DNA from: Caryophanales bacterium UBA4856
GTDB taxonomy: Bacteria > Bacillota_I > Bacilli_A > RFN20 > CAG-288
Assembly (NCBI GenBank): GCA_002399765.1
Contig: DHEG01000002.1
Coordinates: 4,273-16,579 of the forward strand
Reading direction: 5' to 3'
DNA: 12,307 bases
Every line of letters begins with the position of its first letter. Positions within the stretch are counted from its first letter, which is position 1. A model generated the notes under the pieces. The model worked only from the letters and a program-made list of their open reading frames with translations, made no database searches and was not told the origin of the DNA. Below are positions 1-6,240 of the stretch, one piece after another. A program made the position numbers and the translations under genes.

Positions 1-344
1 AATAAGTTATAGATTTGACTTCCATTGGTAAGATTTCCTCTCTGTAATCAGATAGCAAAATCAACTTCACCCTTCTTTATTTGCGAAAAACAATATGGCC
101 TTAAGCCATCGTATATAAGCTCTTGAGCAACTGCATTTCCCAGAAGCCCACCATTATTTACAGTAGAATCTTTAGCACTGATTCTCGCCTTAATTTCATT
201 AGGATACTGACAACACAAGATTCCTACATTGCAAAGAAAAGAAGGTGTCGATTCATATACACTTTTGCAAGTTGGTTCGCGCTTTTGCCACAGCTTCAAC
301 TTTAAAATTAGTCCATTTGGAAGAAGTTCTTCGAAAGGACTGAA
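1..344 (-). pseudogene. Decayed C-terminal remnant of an AAA-family ATPase with DUF4143 domain (partial, frameshifted)
   Basis: Read on the minus strand from about 344 down, the frame gives NGLILK, then FLCNVGILCCQY, then NNGGLLGNAVAQEL, then KKGEVDFAI. These match, in order, the C-terminal DUF4143 part of the widespread AAA_14/DUF4143 ATPases, which typically read DAGLI, KLYLxDVGLL, ENxVAQEL and ExDFVI. A TGA at 48-50 stops this frame. Shifting by one base just there restores the family's next block, DYREEILPMEVKS, running to the window edge, so a single-base frameshift has broken the gene. Upstream the frame closes at a TAA at 345-347, and I see none of the N-terminal Walker ATPase domain, so only roughly the last 130 codons survive. 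Several conserved positions have drifted, for example ENxVAQE is now GNAVAQE. Intact relatives are cytoplasmic ATPases of unclear function, often mobile or defence-associated. The remnant continues beyond the left edge. Confidence 0.72.
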
Positions 345-386
345 TTAGCAGACTCAGTTTTGCATAAAGACTTTAGAATTAATTAA

Positions 387-393
387 AAGAGGA
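387..393 (+). promoter_or_regulatory. Ribosome binding site for the ADP-ribosylglycohydrolase
   Basis: AAGAGGA lies six bases before the ATG at 400 and fixes that start. The leader before it (about 345-386) is AT-rich. It contains a TAGAAT at 374-379 that could be a -10 box, but no convincing -35 box sits at the right distance. Confidence 0.6.
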
Positions 394-399
394 TCACAT

Positions 400-1272
400 A
401 TGTACGGAGCAATATTAGGGGATATCGCAGGCAGCGAATATGAGTTCGATCCAGTGACAGCCAAAGACTTCCCATTCCATGGATTCATTACTGATGACTC
501 TATTCTTACTGTTGCAATTCAGTACGCCTTTATCGAATATGGCCTTAATCCAACCACCGAGCAGTTCTCCAAAGCCCTGGACAAGTTCGCTTTGAAATTC
601 AAATTCTATAAAGGGGCCGGTTGGGGTGCAAACTTCTATGGATGGATCGCTGATCCTCACCCCTACGGCTCTAAGGGAAATGGCATTGCCTCGCATGTAT
701 CCCCAGCCGGTTGGATAGCAAGCAGTGAACAAGAAGCACTGCAGCTGGCAGTCAGGATAGCAAACGCCACACACAATACCGACGAAGGACGGAGAGCAGC
801 CAAGGCCATTGCCCTCGCCATATATATGGCAAGAAATGGCAAGACAAAAGAAGAGATAGGGAAAAGGATGAAGGAATTCTATCCCACTATGGAACCATAT
901 TCTTCTTACCTAGGCCATTACCGTTATTCGGAGTTGGCGGAAGAGTCGGTGCCACAATCAATAGCGACATTCTTAGACTCAAATAGCCTTAGCGACACAA
1001 TCAAGAAAGCAATACTGCTAAAGGGCGATGCCGATACCATGGCAGCCATCAGCGGATCGATAGCCGAAGCTTTATATGGCTCTTCAGCAGTCGAAGGCGA
1101 AGCTGTTTTTGAGGCATTTGGCCTCTCGTTAGATTCAAATAAAGTCAATCTCCTTAGATCGACACTCAAGTCTTTCAAAGAGCTTTTGCTCGCCATTGGT
1201 CATTTTAAGTTGAGTGAATCCTCCATCGGTGACTATTGGTTCTCGAGAGAGGATTCCCCGGACTTCAAATAA
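400..1272 (+). CDS. ADP-ribosylglycohydrolase family protein (DraG-like)
   Basis: The 290-residue product should hydrolyse ADP-ribose from a modified macromolecule or small ADP-ribosylated molecule in the cytoplasm, using a binuclear metal centre. The N-terminus reads GAILGDIAGSEYE, the family signature. TDDS follows at residues 31-34, where the two aspartates bind metal. Near residues 209-216 the second metal motif reads GDADTMAA, with D210, D212 and T213 (family form GGDTDTIAA). The order and length (family usually 250-330 residues) fit a complete enzyme of the COG1397 group. The start has an AAGAGGA site six bases upstream. It stands alone: no ADP-ribosyltransferase, toxin or macrodomain gene is adjacent, and nitrogenase genes, the targets of classical DraG, are absent. 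The substrate is therefore unknown. A role in reversing toxin-made or stress-induced ADP-ribosylation is only inference. Confidence 0.92.
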   Translation: MYGAILGDIAGSEYEFDPVTAKDFPFHGFITDDSILTVAIQYAFIEYGLNPTTEQFSKALDKFALKFKFYKGAGWGANFYGWIADPHPYGSKGNGIASHVSPAGWIASSEQEALQLAVRIANATHNTDEGRRAAKAIALAIYMARNGKTKEEIGKRMKEFYPTMEPYSSYLGHYRYSELAEESVPQSIATFLDSNSLSDTIKKAILLKGDADTMAAISGSIAEALYGSSAVEGEAVFEAFGLSLDSNKVNLLRSTLKSFKELLLAIGHFKLSESSIGDYWFSREDSPDFK

Positions 1273-1367
1273 ATCCAAATATCAAAATAACCCTGTCTGC
1301 TTCTACTCTTATCGCCATATTGCCTTTTAGAATGATTTGCGAGGTGTTATAGAATCTTTTGTAAAGC

Positions 1368-1386
1368 CTTACAATTTATCTGTAAG
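1368..1386 (+). promoter_or_regulatory. Operator-like dyad overlapping a possible -10 box, upstream of the LytTR regulator
   Basis: CTTACA and TGTAAG form a perfect six-base inverted repeat around a seven-base spacer. TACAAT at 1370-1375 inside the left arm is a good -10 candidate, but the matching -35 position (about 1347-1352) is poor. TGTAAAGCC (1360-1368) and TGTAAGCC (1381-1388) also form a direct repeat with a 21-base period, the sort of spacing LytTR dimers use. Its place 20 bases before the ATG at 1406 suggests autoregulation, which is inference. Confidence 0.35.
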
Positions 1387-1405
1387 CCAATGGAGTAAAC
1401 AAGAG

Positions 1406-2161
1406 ATGAGAAGCACAAAAGGCGATATAGAATTCTCCCAGAACCATGACGTACTGAATATAGTTTCAGTAGAGGATGATCCCAGCGAATTCAAGCAAAT
1501 AAAGCAGGGCCTTACCAAGTATATGTCGGAGCAGAAACGCCTTTTCGTCCTAAAGAATTTTGCCGATGGCAACGATCTTTTGAAGAAGTACGAGAGGAAC
1601 ATAGATCTCATCCTGATGGACATCGAGCTCGAGAATTCGAACGGAATGGAGACAGCCGAAAAGGTTCGGGCAATAGACAAGAACGTGATAATAATATTCG
1701 TCACCAAGATGGCCCAGTTCGCTGTAAGCGGATACCAAGTCCAGGCCTTGGACTTCTTGGTAAAGCCCTATACCTATGCCAACTTTGCCTTGAGGATCGA
1801 TCGGGCCCTCAAAGCCATCGACGAGAAGCGGACAAGCCTCGTCATGAAGTCGAAGGAGGGCATCCAGGTCGTAAAGATAAAAGACATCATGTACATAGAC
1901 GTCTATGGGCATTCCCTGGGTTTCCACACCATAAGGGGGACCTTGTATATATGGGGCGCCCTGTCCGAGTACGAGGCGAAACTGGGGCCAAGGGGCTTCT
2001 TGCGCTGCGACAATTCCGCCTTGGTCAATGCCAGTCACATCAAGAGCATCGACGGCATGAAGATAACCCTTGACGATGGCCAGACCCTATCCATAAGCCA
2101 TCCACGCAAGAAGGCCTTCATGGAAAGCCTGGCCTCATGGGCCGGCTATTTCGCCAAATGA
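1406..2161 (+). CDS. LytTR-family response regulator (AgrA/LytR type)
   Basis: This 251-residue transcription factor has an N-terminal receiver domain (about residues 16-140) and a C-terminal LytTR DNA-binding domain (about 148-248). The receiver shows the acidic pocket E23-D24-D25, phospho-acceptor D72 in LILMDIEL, and the conserved lysine K120 in LVKPY. The second domain shows VKIKDIMYIDVYGH and FLRCDNSALVNASHI, typical of LytTR. I chose the ATG at 1406, preceded by a GGAG at 1392-1395. The frame is open back to a TTG at 1337, but that would add 23 unlikely residues and run through the dyad and possible -10 box. The partner is the GHKL kinase, whose ATG overlaps this gene's TGA, so the two are translationally coupled. 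Phosphorylation by that kinase should switch on DNA binding. The target promoters are unknown. Confidence 0.93.
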   Translation: MRSTKGDIEFSQNHDVLNIVSVEDDPSEFKQIKQGLTKYMSEQKRLFVLKNFADGNDLLKKYERNIDLILMDIELENSNGMETAEKVRAIDKNVIIIFVTKMAQFAVSGYQVQALDFLVKPYTYANFALRIDRALKAIDEKRTSLVMKSKEGIQVVKIKDIMYIDVYGHSLGFHTIRGTLYIWGALSEYEAKLGPRGFLRCDNSALVNASHIKSIDGMKITLDDGQTLSISHPRKKAFMESLASWAGYFAK

Positions 2162-3504
2162 TTCCCGAAAACCCCTATTCGCTGTATTCTTTTTCCCTTG
2201 AGTTGATCGTGGCGACCGCCATCTTCGTATTCGGGCTCAAGAGACGCCGGTTTTTCGTCCTTAGGCTTTTGACCGGTATCGGCATGATGGCCCTGTTCTC
2301 CTATCTTTGGGGACTGTTGCCATACAGCGACATCTACTTGTCGATAGCGAAGTTCGCCTTGCTGTTCCTCTTGGTCATGTTAGCCGTGTATTTTTCCTTC
2401 GACATACCCTTCCTGTCCGCCCTGTTTTGTGCCTCGGCCGGCTATGCGGTCCAGCATTTCTCCTACAAGGGAATCCAAATGGTGATAACGGCCTTGGAAA
2501 ACAGCTATCCCGATTTGATAAACAGGCTGTGGATCCTGCGGCTTGTATATACGGTCATGTTCGTCCTGTTCGTCGCCTTGGCCTATTGGCTATTCGGGCA
2601 GAGGGTCTGGAAGGATCGGAATCTCGAATTCAACAATGTCGGCCTCATCGCAATCTCCCTGATCCTTTTGACCTGCACCACTACCTTGAACCTAATATTC
2701 GAAAAGCACTACGATTCCATCCCCCGCTCACTTGTCTACATCGACTGCCTCTACGATATGTTTTGCTGCCTTTTGGCCCTTTTGCTTCAGTTTGGCATGT
2801 TCAGGGAAAAGAAGATAACCGATGAGTACTCATCGATGAAGAAGCTTTGGGCTGCCGAAAAGAAACAACTCGAGATATCCAAGGAGAACATGGACTACAT
2901 GCGGGTCATGGTCCACGACCTGAAGCACGAGCTGAACGACTCCGAATCCATCGGTCACTCCACCCGCCTAAGGGAATTGAACGAAAGGCTCAATGATTTC
3001 TCCTCTTCGATAAAGACCGGAAACGACACGCTGGACTTCGTGTTGGCCGAACGCCAGCTGAAGATGAAGAGATTGGGGATAACCTTTACCTGCATTGCCG
3101 ACGGTTCCCTTCTGGCGTTCATGGACGAAACGGATGTCTATTCCCTGTTCATGAACATGGTAGACAACGCAATCGATGCCTTGAGCGAATTGCCTTCCAA
3201 AGATTCCCGATCGTTCTCCTTCTCCATAAGGAAGAGCATGAACCTGGTGATAATCCACGAAGAGAATCCCTATGAAGGGACCATCGAGTTCAAGAACGGC
3301 CTCCCGTTAACTACCAAGGGCTCGGAGCTATACCACGGCTTAGGGACCAAGAGCATCAAGGTCGTCGTGGACAAATACGGCGGGGATCTGGCGATAAAGA
3401 CCCAGGGGAAACTGTTCATGATCGACATCGTGTTCTCCCAAAGCGTTAAGAATGCCAAAGGCAATGATGTGCAACCCATCGAAAAAGGCAATACCAAAGC
3501 TTAG
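2158..3504 (+). CDS. GHKL-family sensor histidine kinase with seven-helix membrane domain (AgrC-like)
   Basis: This 448-residue membrane kinase should phosphorylate the LytTR regulator encoded just upstream. The first about 211 residues hold seven hydrophobic stretches (near 11-27, 34-52, 59-78, 82-100, 122-142, 157-176 and 190-211), an AgrC-like sensor. A charged, probably coiled-coil linker leads to the H-box HDLKHEL with phospho-acceptor H253. The ATPase domain shows the N-box NMVDNAIDAL (N337) and the G-box HGLGTKSI (G394, G396), as in the HATPase_c_5 group. The start is the ATG at 2158, which overlaps the regulator's stop as ATGA. An in-frame ATG at 2137 would overlap by 25 bases and is less likely. 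No AgrD-type peptide gene or AgrB-type processing protease is seen nearby, so the ligand is unknown. A strong terminator follows at 3578. Confidence 0.93.
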   Translation: MIPENPYSLYSFSLELIVATAIFVFGLKRRRFFVLRLLTGIGMMALFSYLWGLLPYSDIYLSIAKFALLFLLVMLAVYFSFDIPFLSALFCASAGYAVQHFSYKGIQMVITALENSYPDLINRLWILRLVYTVMFVLFVALAYWLFGQRVWKDRNLEFNNVGLIAISLILLTCTTTLNLIFEKHYDSIPRSLVYIDCLYDMFCCLLALLLQFGMFREKKITDEYSSMKKLWAAEKKQLEISKENMDYMRVMVHDLKHELNDSESIGHSTRLRELNERLNDFSSSIKTGNDTLDFVLAERQLKMKRLGITFTCIADGSLLAFMDETDVYSLFMNMVDNAIDALSELPSKDSRSFSFSIRKSMNLVIIHEENPYEGTIEFKNGLPLTTKGSELYHGLGTKSIKVVVDKYGGDLAIKTQGKLFMIDIVFSQSVKNAKGNDVQPIEKGNTKA

Positions 3505-3577
3505 ATTCGCAAATAGTCGTCATGAACATTTGCCCGGAAGGATTTAAGCCATTTCTGATTGTGCTCGACAAAGTCAT

Positions 3578-3606
3578 GGCCAACCGAAATCGGTTGGCCT
3601 TTTTTT
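3578..3606 (+). terminator. Rho-independent terminator after the two-component operon
   Basis: GGCCAACCG and CGGTTGGCC form a perfect nine-base stem with a four-base AAAT loop, followed by seven thymines. It closes the regulator-kinase transcript and separates it from the glycosidase operon. No A-run precedes the stem, so it works mainly for plus-strand transcription. Confidence 0.93.
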
Positions 3607-3678
3607 CTTTTCCCAACGTTGTTTTGCCACACTTCTTTTGAGAAGAATAAGGAAGGAAATTCAAAGGGTAGGAAAGGT

Positions 3679-3692
3679 TATAAGCGCTTTCA
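3679..3692 (+). promoter_or_regulatory. Catabolite-responsive element (cre) candidate, CcpA-type operator
   Basis: TATAAGCGCTTTCA matches 13 of 14 positions of the Gram-positive cre consensus TGWAANCGNTNWCA; only the second base differs. The palindromic core AAGCGCTT is at 3682-3689. It lies 85 bases before the glycosidase start, in the only sizeable intergenic region here (3505-3776), which otherwise holds just the upstream terminator. Carbon catabolite control by CcpA is the simplest reading; a dedicated LacI-family repressor with a similar core is the alternative. No clear -35/-10 pair was found around it. Confidence 0.65.
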
Positions 3693-3776
3693 ATAAAGTG
3701 CCAATAGACTTTATGGTAGCCACGATAGCAACAATCGGAAGCTAAGCCAGGAAGTTAATCTGAAAGGATCGAAAAG

Positions 3777-6239
3777 ATGAAATACTCCGCTTTAATCGAA
3801 AGAATGACTTTGGAAGAAAAGGCCTCGTTGATGTCAGGGGCAACCACTTGGACCACCAAGCCGATCCAAAGGCTGGGGATTCCCAGCATCTTCCTTAGCG
3901 ATGGGCCTACCGGCCTTAGGAAGCAAGCGGGAGCAGCGGACCAGCTCGGCCTTAACAAATCCCTCCCGGCAACCTGTTTCCCGACCGTTGCCGCGGTTAC
4001 CAACAGCTGGGATGTGAAGGTAGCGGAGAAGGTAGGAGAGACCTTGGGCCTTGAGGCCAAGGCCAAAAACGTCAGTGTCGTATTGGGTCCTGGCCTCAAC
4101 ATAAAGCGGAACCCTCTATGCGGCAGGAATTTCGAGTATTCATCTGAGGATCCCTATCTGGCAGGAAAGATTGCCGCCGCCTATGTCCGTGGCATCCAGT
4201 CCCAAGGCGTGGGAAGCTGCATCAAGCACTTCGCCATGAACAACCAGGAGCTGAAGCGGATGTCCATCGATTCGGTGGTGGACGAAAGGACGATGCGCGA
4301 GATTTACCTGACCGGTTTCGAAATCGCGGTAAAGGAGGGAAAGCCCAAGGCAGTAATGTCGGCCTATAACTCCGTTAATGGCCATTTCTGCAACGAGAAT
4401 CCCCATCTGCTTTTGGATATCCTGAGAAAGGACTGGGGCTTCGACGGAGTCGTGGTGACCGATTGGGGCGGCGATAACGATCGCATCAAGGGCATCGAAT
4501 GCCTCAATTCCCTGGAGATGCCCTCCAATGGCGGGGAGACGGATAGGGAGATAGTAAAAGCCGTAAAGGAGGGAAGGCTTTCGGAAGCGAAGCTGAATCA
4601 GTGCGTGGATTACCTGTTGGACCTGATTTTCACCACATCACCCAAGCAGAAAGAGCAGAAGATAGATTTCAAGGCCAATTTCGACGTGGCCAAGGATGTG
4701 GCCAAGGAATGCGTCGTGTTGCTCAAGAACGACAACAATCTGCTACCGCTCAAGTCCAAGACAAAGATCGGGCTATTCGGTAGTTTCGCGGTCCTGCCCC
4801 GTTATCAGGGCGCTGGTTCGTCGATCGTGAATCCCGCCCTTATCACCAACGCCCTCGACTGGGCCAGGAGGAGCGATCTGTCCTTTGTGGGTTATGCCCA
4901 GGGCTTCAAGCGCTATGGCGGCTTTAGCAAGCACCTGCTTAGGAAGGCCTTGGCCCTGGCCAAGGAATCGGATGTATTGGTCGTCTTCCTGGGCTTGGAT
5001 GAGTTCTCCGAAGTGGAAGGCATCGACAGAAAGACCATGAGGTTGCCAAAGAACCAACTGGAATTGCTAAGGGTCTTGGCCACCACCAAGAAGAAGATCG
5101 TCACCGTGCTGTCGTGCGGTTGCGCAGTGGAACTTGGGATGGTCAACAAGTACAGCGACGCAATCATATACGGTTCCCTTTTGGGCGAGGCCGGAGCCAT
5201 TGCGATAATCGACGTCTTGCAAGGCAAGGTGAATCCCTCCGGCAAACTTGCCGAGACTTTCCCGATCTCCTATAGCGACGTGCCTTCCAGGCGCTACTAT
5301 CCCGGCCACGAGGTCACTGCCGAATATCGCGAAGGGCCCTTTGTGGGTTACCGTTACTACAAGACCAAGGGTGTCAAGGTGGAGTTCCCCTTCGGATTCG
5401 GCCTAAGCTATACCCACTTTGATTACTCTAACCTGAAGGTAGATGAAAAAGGCGTTACCTTCGACCTCAAGAATGTCGGAAAGATGGCGGGAAAGGAGAT
5501 ATCACAACTTTACATCTCCTTCCCGACATCGAAGATCTTCCGCCCCGAAGAGGAACTGAAGGGCTTTTCCAAGACCTCCCTTGAGCCTGGCGAGGAGAAA
5601 GAAGTGTTCATTCCCTTCGACGACAAGACCTTCCGCTACTTCAACACCGTTACCAACAAATGGGAAATAGAGAAAGGCGATTATCGAATCATAATCGGCT
5701 CCTCGTCCACCGATGTACGTCTGGAGGCGCCTTACAGGATACAGGGGACCGATGCACCAATCCCCTATAGCCCCGAAGTCCTTCCCCATTACTACAAGGC
5801 CGACATAACGAATGTCCCCGATCGTGAATTCACGGCCCTTTTGGGCCGTAAACTCCCCCAGGCTTCCTTCTTCAGATTCAAGAGAAACAGGGTATTGATC
5901 ACGACCAATACCACCATGAGCGACTTGGTCTATGCCAAAGGGTGGACGGGCAGGCTATTCGGGCACGCGGTCCTGTTTGGGATAAAGCTCTTGAGGGGGT
6001 TGGGCTTAAGGAAAACCAGCGACACTTTGACCATGGGCGTGGCAAACCAAACGGTCAAGACCATCTCCAGGATGACCAATGGCGCCATCAGCTGGGAGGA
6101 ACTCTTGGGTCTTATCGATATGTTCAATGGTCACTTCTTCCATGGCCTTGGAAAATTCAACCAGGCCAGGAAGCAACATAGGAAAGAGAAGAAGGAACGT
6201 AAGAAAGAAACGGAAAGCGCGGCATCGGAGGCCAAATGA
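3777..6239 (+). CDS. Glycoside hydrolase family 3 beta-glucosidase-like enzyme with C-terminal extension
   Basis: This 820-residue enzyme should cleave terminal beta-linked sugars, most likely glucosides, with retention. Residues 1-290 form the GH3 barrel: SDGPTGLR, CIKHFAMNNQE (K150, H151) and VVTDWGG, where D229 is the expected nucleophile. The alpha/beta sandwich (about 310-525) carries DEFSEVEGIDR; E414 fits the family's acid/base position. GFGLSYTHFDY leads into a fibronectin III-like domain (about 545-650). The last about 165 residues lie beyond the canonical fold: a helical stretch with NGHFFHGLGKF, then a tail rich in Lys, Arg and Glu. No signal peptide is present, so it is cytoplasmic and needs an imported or internal substrate. 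AAAGGA at 3763-3768 supports the ATG at 3777. The next gene starts one base after its stop. A cre-like site upstream suggests glucose repression. The exact sugar specificity cannot be read from sequence. Confidence 0.93.
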   Translation: MKYSALIERMTLEEKASLMSGATTWTTKPIQRLGIPSIFLSDGPTGLRKQAGAADQLGLNKSLPATCFPTVAAVTNSWDVKVAEKVGETLGLEAKAKNVSVVLGPGLNIKRNPLCGRNFEYSSEDPYLAGKIAAAYVRGIQSQGVGSCIKHFAMNNQELKRMSIDSVVDERTMREIYLTGFEIAVKEGKPKAVMSAYNSVNGHFCNENPHLLLDILRKDWGFDGVVVTDWGGDNDRIKGIECLNSLEMPSNGGETDREIVKAVKEGRLSEAKLNQCVDYLLDLIFTTSPKQKEQKIDFKANFDVAKDVAKECVVLLKNDNNLLPLKSKTKIGLFGSFAVLPRYQGAGSSIVNPALITNALDWARRSDLSFVGYAQGFKRYGGFSKHLLRKALALAKESDVLVVFLGLDEFSEVEGIDRKTMRLPKNQLELLRVLATTKKKIVTVLSCGCAVELGMVNKYSDAIIYGSLLGEAGAIAIIDVLQGKVNPSGKLAETFPISYSDVPSRRYYPGHEVTAEYREGPFVGYRYYKTKGVKVEFPFGFGLSYTHFDYSNLKVDEKGVTFDLKNVGKMAGKEISQLYISFPTSKIFRPEEELKGFSKTSLEPGEEKEVFIPFDDKTFRYFNTVTNKWEIEKGDYRIIIGSSSTDVRLEAPYRIQGTDAPIPYSPEVLPHYYKADITNVPDREFTALLGRKLPQASFFRFKRNRVLITTNTTMSDLVYAKGWTGRLFGHAVLFGIKLLRGLGLRKTSDTLTMGVANQTVKTISRMTNGAISWEELLGLIDMFNGHFFHGLGKFNQARKQHRKEKKERKKETESAASEAK
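5832..5849. repeat. Perfect inverted repeat (hairpin) inside the glycosidase C-terminal extension
   Basis: ACGGCCC and GGGCCGT form a seven-base, GC-rich stem with a TTTT loop inside the coding sequence. No thymine run follows, so it is not a standard terminator. It may be chance or a site affecting mRNA folding or decay. Confidence 0.4.
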
Positions 6240-6240
6240 A

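Noticed and set aside
1337..1405. TTG-initiated extension of the response regulator
   Set aside because: The extra residues match no receiver-domain sequence, and the stretch holds the dyad and a possible -10 box; the ATG at 1406 has a plausible GGAG upstream.
1723..1736. Second cre-like match inside the response regulator gene
   Set aside because: TGTAAGCGGATACC has two mismatches, including at conserved positions, and encodes ordinary receiver-domain residues.
1550..2038. 162-codon minus-strand frame inside the response regulator
   Set aside because: It is antisense to well-conserved receiver and LytTR motifs and shows no domain of its own.
3522..3641. 39-codon plus-strand frame after the kinase, considered as a possible AgrD-like signal peptide
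   Set aside because: It has no ribosome binding site, reads straight through the strong terminator at 3578-3606, and lacks the conserved cysteine/serine and acidic tail pattern of AgrD peptides.
6079..6240. 54-codon upstream extension of the membrane protein frame
   Set aside because: It overlaps the 3' end of the glycosidase in another frame, while the ATG at 6241 has a good CGGAGG site at the right distance.
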